This document shows positions 16,294-24,299 of a stretch of 64,000 nt of DNA, in pieces. The DNA is taken from contig CAJXMO010000004.1 in NCBI GenBank assembly GCA_913056495.1, positions 1-64,000 on the forward strand. The letters are read 5' to 3'. The DNA comes from an uncultured Alteromonadaceae bacterium. GTDB taxonomy: Bacteria; Pseudomonadota; Gammaproteobacteria; Enterobacterales; Alteromonadaceae. Each line of letters begins with the position of its first letter. Within the stretch, counting starts at the first letter, position 1. A program made the position numbers and the translations under genes. The notes beneath the pieces were generated by a model that was not told the origin of the DNA, made no database searches, and was given only the letters and a program-made list of their open reading frames with translations.

Positions 16294-19200
16294 ATGAATG
16301 TATACGATGCTGAATTAACCGAACAATTTGGAAAAGCTACCTATAAAAAGGGCTTAGAGCATTATTTGCAGGACAATGTAAAAAAACTCAAATCCATCAG
16401 TTTGCTTAATACAGTCACGGCCGTTGTTGAAAATAAAAATCAACAATTCCGAGTCGCCATTGATAAAGCAGATTTATCGAGTTTATGTACCTGTGAAAAT
16501 AGTGGCCACTGCGAACATGCAGTTGCCACTTTGATTGCAGCTGAAGCTAAACATTTAATCGACAGAACCCCGGTTAATCCGTTTGGCCAATGGCAACAAA
16601 ATACCGAATCTGCACTAAAGTGGCCAACTCAGTCCCAGACCATTCAAGTTTCTGACAATACAGTGGCTTATTGCCTGACACCTACACTGGACTCAGATAC
16701 CCAGTTTACCCGAATTCAATTAAACCTTGCAGAGTTACCTCAGCCGCAAACAGAAGATGATGCTGAAATTTTCTCCATCTTGAATGCCAATCAGAAAAAC
16801 ACATCGGACAATAAATCCGGGCAAATCTATTTGCAGGGTGAACAAGCCTCGAACGCGCTGCCTAAAATACTCGAAACAGGTCGCTGTTATTGGCAAAGTG
16901 AAAAATCTGCCGCCTTACAGTATGGTGCACCGCGCAAACTAAAGCCGGGGTGGCAAAAACAGGAAGACAGTTTTAAGCTGACATTTAATCTGGAAAAAGC
17001 CGATAAGTGGTTTTTAATTCCGGCAGCTCAGCCTTGGTATTACGATCCGGCCAAAGGCACAATCGGCACCATAGATACTCAAATGTCCGGTGCATTATTA
17101 TTATCTTTGATTAATTTACCGCCACTGGCTGAGAAAGAGCTGATAGAGTTTTCAGTCTGGCAGAACCAGCATAATTTAGTACCCAGAATTCAACTGCCTC
17201 TGACCAAAGAAATCAAAGTTGTCAAAGAAAAGCTAACTCCTGTTTTCAGAATTGGCATTAATGACGCGGGTTACATTGCTAAACTCAGACTTAAATACGG
17301 CGAATATGAAATCCCGATGACTCTGGTTAGCCAGCCCTATTTTCAGTTGGAGCAGGATAATGCCAGTATTCAGATTTACCGTAATCAGTCACAAGAGCGT
17401 AAAGCATTCTATTTATTAGAAAACTATGGCTTCGCTCATATCAAAGGGACCACCCGAAATAATGACTTTATGTTTTTTTACAATACCGAAATTGGTATTC
17501 GTTATGACCAGTTCTGGTTAAACATATTTGAAGAAGTCATGCCACTGCTGATTTCACAAGGCTGGCAAGTAGAATTTGAAGAAGGCGTACACCCGATCAG
17601 TATCATTAATGATCCGGATTTTGAATACCAGATCAATGAAAACAAAGACTGGTTTAAACTGGGGATGAAAATTGATTTTGAAGGTCAGAAAATCGATTTG
17701 ATTCCGGTTCTGGTTAACTGGTTAAAACAAACCGAAAACTGGCGCAACCAAACCGGCCGCGTCAAAATTGCATTAAATCGCCATCAGTTTGTCCGTATTC
17801 ATATTGATAAGCTTAAACCTGTGCTGGATATTTTGCAGGAAGCGAGCAATAAGCAGGCTCAGTTTTCTAACCGCCAAGCACATTTATTGAATAACATTCC
17901 GGAAATTAATTCCTGTATTGGCGGCACCCATGTTAAACGTCTGGCAAATATACTTTCAAACTTTGAAGGTATACGCAATGTAGACTTGCCAGAAACAGTG
18001 AATGCTTCGCTCAGACCGTATCAGGAGCAAGGCTTAAACTGGTTAATGTTTTTAATGGAATATCAGTTCGGTGGTATTTTGGCCGATGACATGGGCTTGG
18101 GTAAAACCCTGCAAACCCTAAGCATGCTTGAAGTCATGAGATTAAATAATCAGTTAGACAAACCGGCTCTGGTTGTGTGCCCTACCAGTCTGGTTGGCAA
18201 CTGGATTAATGAAGCTCACAAATTCACGCCTCAACTAACGATTAAATCAGCTCATGGCACAAACCGACAAAGTACGTTAGATAATTTAGCCGCGTACGAC
18301 GTTGTGGTCACCACGTATCCGCTCATTAACCGGGATTTTGAGCAGCTCGAGCAGCAGGAATTTAAGATATTAATTCTTGATGAAGCGCAGAACATCAAAA
18401 ACCCAAGAGCACAAATGACACAAAGCATTAAACGGTTAAATGCAGATTACCGATTATGCTTAAGTGGCACTCCGATTGAAAACCATTTAGGTGAACTCTG
18501 GTCGCTGTTTGACTTTTTAATGCCCGGCTTTTTAGGCCCGCAAAATAAATTCAGTAAAGAGTATCGCAAACCGATTGAAACGCTCGGCGATCAGGATGTG
18601 CAAAAGCGCTTGCACAAAAAAATTAAACCTTTTGTACTGCGCCGTAAAAAAGAAGAAGTAGCAAAAGAACTGCCCAAGAAAACTGAGATTATTAAATATA
18701 TTTCGCTCGATAATGATCAGCGTATGCTTTACGAAGCAATTCGAGTGAGCATGGAAGATAAAGTCAAAAACATATTAAAAGACAAAGGATTAGCCAAAAG
18801 TCAGCTAGAGTGTTTAGACGCTCTGCTTAAATTAAGACAAATTTGTTGTGCACCTCAATTACTGAACTTTGAGAGTACCCAGCAAATCAGGACCTCTGCC
18901 AAACTCGATTATATTCGTGAAATGGTGCCAGAGATGCTCGAAGAAGGCCGTAAGATTTTACTGTTTTCTCAATTTGCCCAGATGCTACATATTATCTCAG
19001 GTGAGCTCGAAGAAATGGGCATTCCTTATGCCAAATTGACCGGGGAAACACGGGATCGACAACAGCAAATTGAACGTTTCCAAAACGGTGATGTATCCAT
19101 TTTCTTGATCTCATTAAAAGCTGGCGGTACCGGCTTAAACCTGACCGCAGCCGATACCGTAATCCATTACGATCCTTGGTGGAATCCGGCTTCAGAAGCA

Positions 19201-19407
19201 CAGGCCAGTGACCGTGCATACCGCATCGGCCAAACCAAACCTGTGTTTGTTTATAAACTGATTTGTGAAGAAACGATTGAAGAAAAAGTATTACGCATGC
19301 AGGAAAGCAAAAAGTCACTGAATCAGAGCATGTTCGGTAAACAAACCATAGATTCAATCAAGGATTTAACAGCTGACAGCCTGCTGGAACTGTTTAAAAG
19401 CACTTAA
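16294..19407 (+). CDS. SWIM zinc-finger SNF2-family helicase
   Basis: This 1037-residue protein has an N-terminal SWIM zinc finger (Cys65, Cys67, Cys73, His75 in CTCENSGHCEHA), a long middle region without recognised domain, and a C-terminal SNF2/RapA-like ATPase. The ATPase shows motif I ADDMGLGKT, motif II LDEAQNIKN, motif III SGTPIENHLGELWS, motif V SLKAGGTGLNL and motif VI SDRAYRIGQ. Family members are DNA-dependent ATPases that move along double-stranded DNA and displace proteins. The bacterial target is unknown. A TTG at 16255 would add 13 residues; the ATG at 16294, with AGG about 13 bases upstream, is preferred. Confidence 0.9.
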   Translation: MNVYDAELTEQFGKATYKKGLEHYLQDNVKKLKSISLLNTVTAVVENKNQQFRVAIDKADLSSLCTCENSGHCEHAVATLIAAEAKHLIDRTPVNPFGQWQQNTESALKWPTQSQTIQVSDNTVAYCLTPTLDSDTQFTRIQLNLAELPQPQTEDDAEIFSILNANQKNTSDNKSGQIYLQGEQASNALPKILETGRCYWQSEKSAALQYGAPRKLKPGWQKQEDSFKLTFNLEKADKWFLIPAAQPWYYDPAKGTIGTIDTQMSGALLLSLINLPPLAEKELIEFSVWQNQHNLVPRIQLPLTKEIKVVKEKLTPVFRIGINDAGYIAKLRLKYGEYEIPMTLVSQPYFQLEQDNASIQIYRNQSQERKAFYLLENYGFAHIKGTTRNNDFMFFYNTEIGIRYDQFWLNIFEEVMPLLISQGWQVEFEEGVHPISIINDPDFEYQINENKDWFKLGMKIDFEGQKIDLIPVLVNWLKQTENWRNQTGRVKIALNRHQFVRIHIDKLKPVLDILQEASNKQAQFSNRQAHLLNNIPEINSCIGGTHVKRLANILSNFEGIRNVDLPETVNASLRPYQEQGLNWLMFLMEYQFGGILADDMGLGKTLQTLSMLEVMRLNNQLDKPALVVCPTSLVGNWINEAHKFTPQLTIKSAHGTNRQSTLDNLAAYDVVVTTYPLINRDFEQLEQQEFKILILDEAQNIKNPRAQMTQSIKRLNADYRLCLSGTPIENHLGELWSLFDFLMPGFLGPQNKFSKEYRKPIETLGDQDVQKRLHKKIKPFVLRRKKEEVAKELPKKTEIIKYISLDNDQRMLYEAIRVSMEDKVKNILKDKGLAKSQLECLDALLKLRQICCAPQLLNFESTQQIRTSAKLDYIREMVPEMLEEGRKILLFSQFAQMLHIISGELEEMGIPYAKLTGETRDRQQQIERFQNGDVSIFLISLKAGGTGLNLTAADTVIHYDPWWNPASEAQASDRAYRIGQTKPVFVYKLICEETIEEKVLRMQESKKSLNQSMFGKQTIDSIKDLTADSLLELFKST

Positions 19408-19807
19408 CCTGGCAGGTTTTAACAGCTTTACGGTTAAATAGATAGTTACTAATTGTTGGTATTACAATTAGTAACTATAATAAGTTCAGCAGGCTAATGC
19501 TTTGATTACATTACAAGATTGCTCTTATGTTAATCAAGCAAGACTTTGATTAACATATATAAAAATGTGAATTCTACTTTTCCCGACAAAATATTCGTGT
19601 TATAAATTAACAGTACTCGCTCTAAAAGATTGTGATAACTTAAACCACAAGGTTGTTTGTACGTAAAAGAATCTGACGGTTGGTTATCTCAAACAGGGAC
19701 ATACTTAAAAGGAATTTGTAGAGCATTGCTATGCTATTAATTGGTGTTGAGCGGTTTTATACCACTCAGCTGTATTCCATTATCACATAACAAGACTGTC
19801 ACTATTT
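19408..19807. other. AT-rich intergenic region before the HTH gene
   Basis: No coding frame is visible. The region begins with a weak hairpin (AACCTGGCAGGTT) just after the helicase stop, which may end that transcript, and contains the 15-bp perfect palindrome at 19442-19478. The remaining 330 bases presumably hold the promoter of the small HTH gene; I could not fix its -35 and -10 boxes. Confidence 0.5.
19442..19478. repeat. Perfect 15-bp AT-rich inverted repeat
   Basis: ATAGTTACTAATTGT (19442-19456) and ACAATTAGTAACTAT (19464-19478) are exact reverse complements around a 7-base loop. No U-tract follows. It could be a protein-binding dyad or an RNA hairpin between the helicase gene and the small HTH gene. 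Confidence 0.75.
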
Positions 19808-20059
19808 ATGAATATAGAAGCCTCGGGTCAAAACCTTGAACAAACCCGCAAGATCATCGGAATCTCTCAAAAAGATTTATACCAAGCTGTTAACGTTTCT
19901 CGCGCCACTTACCATAACTGGGTAGTCGGTAAAAGCGAACCAAGCGCTAGCCAATTTTTCACTATGTTGCAAGTTTGCTGGAAAAAGCGAAACCCAGAAT
20001 CCTCACCTGCAATTTTCAGCCAAAAAATAAATAAACTTATCAGCTTAGAAACAGAATAA
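19808..20059 (+). CDS. Small XRE-like HTH protein
   Basis: The 83-residue protein is nearly all one helix-turn-helix domain (about 10-55: LEQTRKIIGISQKDLYQAVN, then VSRATYHNWVVGKSEPS), as in XRE/Cro-type DNA-binding proteins. It has no sensor domain and no obvious toxin partner next to it. The ATG at 19808 opens the frame, and a strong hairpin follows the stop. It is likely a transcription factor for itself or a distant target. The palindrome 330 bases upstream is a possible site, but that is a guess. Confidence 0.75.
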   Translation: MNIEASGQNLEQTRKIIGISQKDLYQAVNVSRATYHNWVVGKSEPSASQFFTMLQVCWKKRNPESSPAIFSQKINKLISLETE

Positions 20060-20076
20060 TTCGTTTATTATTGCTC

Positions 20077-20104
20077 AAACGCCCGAATTCATTTGGGCGT
20101 TTTA
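20077..20104 (+). terminator. Terminator after the HTH gene
   Basis: AAACGCCC and GGGCGTTTT arms flank a short loop and end in a T-run, 18 bases past the HTH stop codon. The glycosylase gene converges from the other side, so the hairpin may serve both. Confidence 0.75.
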
Positions 20105-20126
20105 TCTTTAGTTTTATCTTTTCGTA

Positions 20127-20633
20127 TTACAAATCAAATGCGCGCTGCCATTGCACCAGCTTTTGATCAAATGTCATACTGGCAAACGCCGGACTCGTTG
20201 AAGGCATGATTGAATATTGTAGCTCAAACCCAGCTTTTTCTAACTCAGGCAACGCTTTTTTAATAAATAACTGAGCCGCTTTTTGACCATTTAACAATAC
20301 CTTACCTAGATTCGGATATAGCCTAAAACAGGCCGCAAAGTCGTTTATTTGCAAACCATTTGGCTGTATGGCGCTGTCGAGACTGCCCTCGCGATAACAG
20401 GCAGCAATTACATCCCACAAACCAACGCCTGCTTCATTCAGTTGTATTAACTTTTCTTGATAGGTCAAATCAGCAGAAAAATTAAACACTCGGCTCATTA
20501 TTGGCCAGAAAGTATTTCTCGGGTGAGCATAATACGCTTGCTCAAGCAAAGAGACTTTACCCGGCATACTGCCTAGCACCAGAAAGCGACAATTTTTTGT
20601 AATTTCAGCATTAAAGCAAACAGATTGACTCAT
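20127..20633 (-). CDS. DNA-deoxyinosine (hypoxanthine) glycosylase, UDG superfamily
   Basis: This 168-residue single-domain protein carries the uracil-DNA-glycosylase-like motifs of family 6 (hypoxanthine-DNA glycosylase). These are motif I VLGSMPGKVSL near residue 20, the YYAHPRNTFWPI segment, and the C-terminal MPSTSPA loop near residue 145. Such enzymes remove deaminated adenine (hypoxanthine) from DNA in base excision repair. Length is normal. The ATG at 20633 is clear. It has no operon partner: moxR lies divergent and the HTH gene convergent. Confidence 0.85.
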   Translation of the reverse strand: MSQSVCFNAEITKNCRFLVLGSMPGKVSLLEQAYYAHPRNTFWPIMSRVFNFSADLTYQEKLIQLNEAGVGLWDVIAACYREGSLDSAIQPNGLQINDFAACFRLYPNLGKVLLNGQKAAQLFIKKALPELEKAGFELQYSIMPSTSPAFASMTFDQKLVQWQRAFDL

Positions 20634-20823
20634 CAGCTCTAAAATGACCTTAGTAATCGGAAATTAATCGATAAATTTAACATACTTCACCTTGTTTTTA
20701 ATGATAAAAACCTCATATAAAATATTAACATTTTAATGAAACTCTTTAAAAATTAACGAGTCTGAGAGTCAGTTAAAAATTCATGAGCCGATTAAAAGAT
20801 TAATAACCTAAAGAATAATAACT

Positions 20824-21780
20824 ATGCCAGCTGAACAATTTTCTCAACTTAAGCAATATCTGGATTCTCAAGTCATAGGCCAGCCGGAGCTAACCGAAAA
20901 CATGCTGATTGCATTGTTAGCTGACGGACATTTATTGGTAGAAGGCCCGCCTGGTTTAGCTAAAACTCGGGCGATTAATGCACTTGCCAACGGTATTGAA
21001 GGTGACTTTCACCGCGTACAATTTACCCCGGATTTATTACCGGCTGATTTAACCGGTACCGATATTTACCGTCCTGAAGACGGCAGTTTTGTTTTTCAAC
21101 AAGGTCCGCTTTTTCACAATTTAATTCTTGCTGATGAAATTAACCGGGCGCCGGCAAAAGTGCAGTCAGCTTTGCTTGAGGCGATGGCGGAACATCAAAT
21201 AACCGTTGGTAAAAAGACTTATAAATTACCCAATTTATTTTTGGTCATGGCCACTCAGAATCCGCTTGAACAGGAAGGCACTTATCCCCTGCCGGAAGCT
21301 CAGTTGGACCGTTTTTTAATGCATCTGGATATTGCTTACCCGGGCGCAGAAACCGAACAACAAATTCTCCGTTTAACCCGGGGTGAAGCGATTAATGATA
21401 ATCCGGTCAAACCACCGCAGTTAAGCCAGCAATCTATTTTTGAAGCGCGCAAGCAGGTGTTAAGCATTCATATGGCTGAAGCGCTTGAACAGTATCTGGT
21501 TGAACTGATTATCGCCACACGCCAGCCTGCAAAATATGATGACCAGCTTAAACAATGGATTGCCTACGGTGCATCCCCCAGAGCCACAATCGCACTGGAC
21601 AGATGCGCACGTGCAAAAGCTTGGCTTGCCGGTCGTGATTTTGTCACACCGGAAGACATTCAGGCTGTCTTTTTTAATGTACTAAGGCACAGATTATTAT
21701 TGAGCTATGAAGCCGAAGCTGACGGTATTCAAGCCAATGATGTATTAAATCATATTTTAAAATTAGTGGCCGTTCCCTAA
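20824..21780 (+). CDS. MoxR-family AAA+ ATPase
   Basis: The 318-residue cytoplasmic ATPase has Walker A GPPGLAKT (about 40-47), Walker B ILADEINRAP, sensor motif MATQNPLEQEGTYPLPEAQLDRF and the lid domain. It is first gene of a six-gene operon (MoxR, DUF58, DUF4381, two VWA proteins, BatD). MoxR ATPases act as chaperones with VWA partners, often tied to envelope stress or to maturation of metal enzymes. Its partners here are the two downstream VWA proteins. The 190 bases upstream, shared with the divergent glycosylase gene, presumably contain the operon promoter. Confidence 0.93.
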   Translation: MPAEQFSQLKQYLDSQVIGQPELTENMLIALLADGHLLVEGPPGLAKTRAINALANGIEGDFHRVQFTPDLLPADLTGTDIYRPEDGSFVFQQGPLFHNLILADEINRAPAKVQSALLEAMAEHQITVGKKTYKLPNLFLVMATQNPLEQEGTYPLPEAQLDRFLMHLDIAYPGAETEQQILRLTRGEAINDNPVKPPQLSQQSIFEARKQVLSIHMAEALEQYLVELIIATRQPAKYDDQLKQWIAYGASPRATIALDRCARAKAWLAGRDFVTPEDIQAVFFNVLRHRLLLSYEAEADGIQANDVLNHILKLVAVP

Positions 21781-21788
21781 ACTGACCG

Positions 21789-22736
21789 ATGAAAAACCTG
21801 AATTCTCATTTAGACTGGTTAAAGCATCTTAAAGCCAACGGTATTCATGCAGCCAAAAACGAGCTGCTGTATTACCGTGGCAAAACGGCTTTATTGGATT
21901 TAAAACCCAAACAACACCAACAAGCCCACCTTGCCGGTCAGTATGTTTCGGTACATAAAGGCCGAGGCATGGAATTTGACGAGGTACGCCATTATCAAGC
22001 CGGAGATGATATTCGGATGATTGACTGGCGTGTTACGGCGCGCACCGGACGCACCCACACAAAATTATTTCGCGAAGAAAGAGAAAGACCGGTATTTATC
22101 CTGACAGATTTATCTGAATCTATGCAGTTTGGTAGCCAGTTATTATATAAGTCTGTACAAGCAGCGCACCTTGCCGCTTTGCTGAGCTGGAATGTTAAAC
22201 AAAGAGGCGATCGCCTTGGCGGGCTCGTCTTTAATCATCATCAGCATATGGAACTCAAACCAAAAAGCCGTCAGACCGGTGTACTGCACTATATCCACGC
22301 CTTGGATACACTAAGCAGACCGCTAGATGAAATAAATCAGAATGATAATTTTGAAAAATTGGATTTTACTCAGGCCTGCAGCCGACTCAGGCGATTAGCC
22401 AAACCCGGCAGCATGGTTATCTTAATCAGTGACTTTCAACAACTGGATGAAGCTGGCGTAAAACAATTGAGTTTATTAAGTCAGCACTGTGAACTAAAAG
22501 CATATAGAATCACTGATCCGCTTGAGTTTAAGTTGCCTTCAGTGAATCAACATCAGGTTTTAAAAGTTAAAGATAAAAACCACACAGGGTCAATTGTATT
22601 AGGCGATAAAAAAGCAGCTTTAGCCTATCAACAGGAAGCCATTTCGTTTTTTGAACGGCAACAGCAAATGCTCGCTAAATGTCGCTGTCCGGTTATTGAA
22701 GTTTCGTCAGCGCAGCCGTTGGAGGAACAATTATAA
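21789..22736 (+). CDS. DUF58 domain protein
   Basis: This 315-residue protein has the DUF58 signature GRGMEFDEVRHYQAGDDIRM followed by DWRVTARTGRTH (about residues 57-90). A VWA-like fold follows with ILTDLSESMQFG, in which the DxSxS metal-site pattern is kept as DLSES. It starts eight bases after moxR and its last base overlaps the next start codon, so translation is coupled. DUF58 proteins are regular partners of MoxR ATPases; the biochemical role is not settled. Confidence 0.92.
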   Translation: MKNLNSHLDWLKHLKANGIHAAKNELLYYRGKTALLDLKPKQHQQAHLAGQYVSVHKGRGMEFDEVRHYQAGDDIRMIDWRVTARTGRTHTKLFREERERPVFILTDLSESMQFGSQLLYKSVQAAHLAALLSWNVKQRGDRLGGLVFNHHQHMELKPKSRQTGVLHYIHALDTLSRPLDEINQNDNFEKLDFTQACSRLRRLAKPGSMVILISDFQQLDEAGVKQLSLLSQHCELKAYRITDPLEFKLPSVNQHQVLKVKDKNHTGSIVLGDKKAALAYQQEAISFFERQQQMLAKCRCPVIEVSSAQPLEEQL

Positions 22737-23299
22737 TGTCCGCAGCTGATCCTCAAAATATAAATCAAGCAGTTTCAACACCCGCACCAGTTCAGCCAGC
22801 ACAGGCTCAACCGGCTCATGATCCTATGGCAGCGTTTAAAGACCTGCAAATGCCAGATCCGGTTTCCTGGTGGCCGCTCGCCTGGGGATGGTGGATTCTA
22901 ACTACCTTGGTTTTATTACTGCTTATCGCTGCAGGCATTTATGTTTACCGCCGCCAACAGCGATTAAAAGCCAAAAAGCAGGCCATCTATTTAATTGAAA
23001 ACCTGGCCGAAGGCAGTTCACCAATTGAGCTGAATACGCTGCTCAAACAGGCTTTTTTAAGTTATTACCCCAGGGCTCAGGTGGCCAGTTTGAGTGGCCA
23101 GGCCTGGTTTGATTTTTTATCGACGCAGCTACAACCTTCAGAGCAGACTGAGTTTGAACCGTTAAAAACCTTTTGTTATAACCTGTACCAACCCGGCAAA
23201 TCTGTTACTAATCAAGATAAACAACTGATAGTTGCGTACCTGAACAAGGTTTTACCGGTGAGCGCACAGACATTTACCGCGGAGGCGCAGCATGTTTGA
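22736..23299 (+). CDS. DUF4381 membrane protein
   Basis: This 187-residue protein has a Pro/Gln/Ala-rich N-terminus, one transmembrane helix (about 51-70, WWILTTLVLLLLIAAGIYVY) and a cytoplasmic C-terminal helical domain including LLKQAFLSYYPRAQVASLSG. This matches DUF4381, always found between DUF58 and VWA genes in such operons. It overlaps the upstream stop by one base and the downstream VWA gene by eight bases. It has no known activity and is probably a scaffold linking MoxR to the membrane VWA proteins. Confidence 0.88.
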   Translation: MSAADPQNINQAVSTPAPVQPAQAQPAHDPMAAFKDLQMPDPVSWWPLAWGWWILTTLVLLLLIAAGIYVYRRQQRLKAKKQAIYLIENLAEGSSPIELNTLLKQAFLSYYPRAQVASLSGQAWFDFLSTQLQPSEQTEFEPLKTFCYNLYQPGKSVTNQDKQLIVAYLNKVLPVSAQTFTAEAQHV

Positions 23300-24299
23300 G
23301 TTTGCATGGCCCTGGTGTTTTTTAATTTTGCCTCTGCCTATCTTAATGCGACTGCTGCCTGCGGTAAAAGGCCGTCAGATGGCGGCATTAAAAGCCCCTA
23401 TATTACATTTTCATCAGGTTTCTGACAGTGACGCTCATCAACCTAAATCACGTTTAAAACTCCTGCTGGCGAGTTTAATCTGGATACTACTGGTTATTAG
23501 TGCAGCCCGGCCACAGTGGTTAGGTGAGCCGGTCAGTATGCCAACTCAGGGACGGGATTTAATGCTTGCGGTGGATTTATCCGGCTCAATGCAAATTGAA
23601 GATATGAAAGTGCAAGGCCAGAGCGCAGACCGACTGGTGATGATAAAGCATGTTATGCAGGACTTTATAGCTCGCCGCGAAGGTGATCGTCTGGGCCTGA
23701 TTTTATTTGCTGATACGGCTTATTTACAAACGCCACTTACCTTTGACCGAAACACAGTTAACCAAATGTTAGCCGAAACTGTCATTGGACTGGTCGGTGA
23801 TAAAACAGCGATTGGTGATGCAATTGGACTGGCAGCAAAACGGTTCGATCAAAAAGAGAAAAGCAGCCAGATTCTGATTTTATTAACCGACGGACAAAAT
23901 ACCTCAGGTCAGCTTGAACCTATGCAAGCACTTGAATTGGCCAAACAGCAAGGCATTAAAATTTACACCATAGGCGTGGGTGCTGATGAGATGTTAGTCC
24001 AGGGATTTTTTGGTTATTCAAAACAAAATCCTTCGCGTGATTTAGACGAAAAAATGTTAACCCGACTTGCCACTGAAACCGGTGGTCGTTATTTCAGAGC
24101 AAAAGATACCACTCAACTCGAACAAATTTATCAAGAGTTGGATGCGCTTGAACCTGTCAGTGACGAGAACCTGCAACTGCGCCCACTCAGTGCTCTATTT
24201 TACTGGCCATTGGCGATTGCGCTTTTGCTATCGTTTTTAATCGCCATCATGCCGCTTATTAAACCTTTATTTAACCGAGGTGAGATCAAACATGGCTGA
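23292..24299 (+). CDS. VWA-domain membrane protein (BatA-like)
   Basis: This 335-residue protein has a short N-terminal hydrophobic segment, a TM helix (about 54-70), a von Willebrand A domain (about 90-285) with an intact metal-ion site DLSGS (AVDLSGSMQIEDMK) and TDGQNTSG, and a C-terminal TM helix (about 305-325). The layout matches BatA of the Bat (Bacteroides aerotolerance) operon. The VWA domain would face the periplasm. It overlaps the upstream gene by 8 bases and the downstream gene start by 8, so the operon is tightly coupled. Confidence 0.9.
   Translation: MFEFAWPWCFLILPLPILMRLLPAVKGRQMAALKAPILHFHQVSDSDAHQPKSRLKLLLASLIWILLVISAARPQWLGEPVSMPTQGRDLMLAVDLSGSMQIEDMKVQGQSADRLVMIKHVMQDFIARREGDRLGLILFADTAYLQTPLTFDRNTVNQMLAETVIGLVGDKTAIGDAIGLAAKRFDQKEKSSQILILLTDGQNTSGQLEPMQALELAKQQGIKIYTIGVGADEMLVQGFFGYSKQNPSRDLDEKMLTRLATETGGRYFRAKDTTQLEQIYQELDALEPVSDENLQLRPLSALFYWPLAIALLLSFLIAIMPLIKPLFNRGEIKHG

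Noticed and set aside
18992-19357. 121-residue open frame on the minus strand opposite the SNF2 helicase
   Set aside because: It overlaps the conserved helicase C-terminal motifs, which clearly code on the plus strand.
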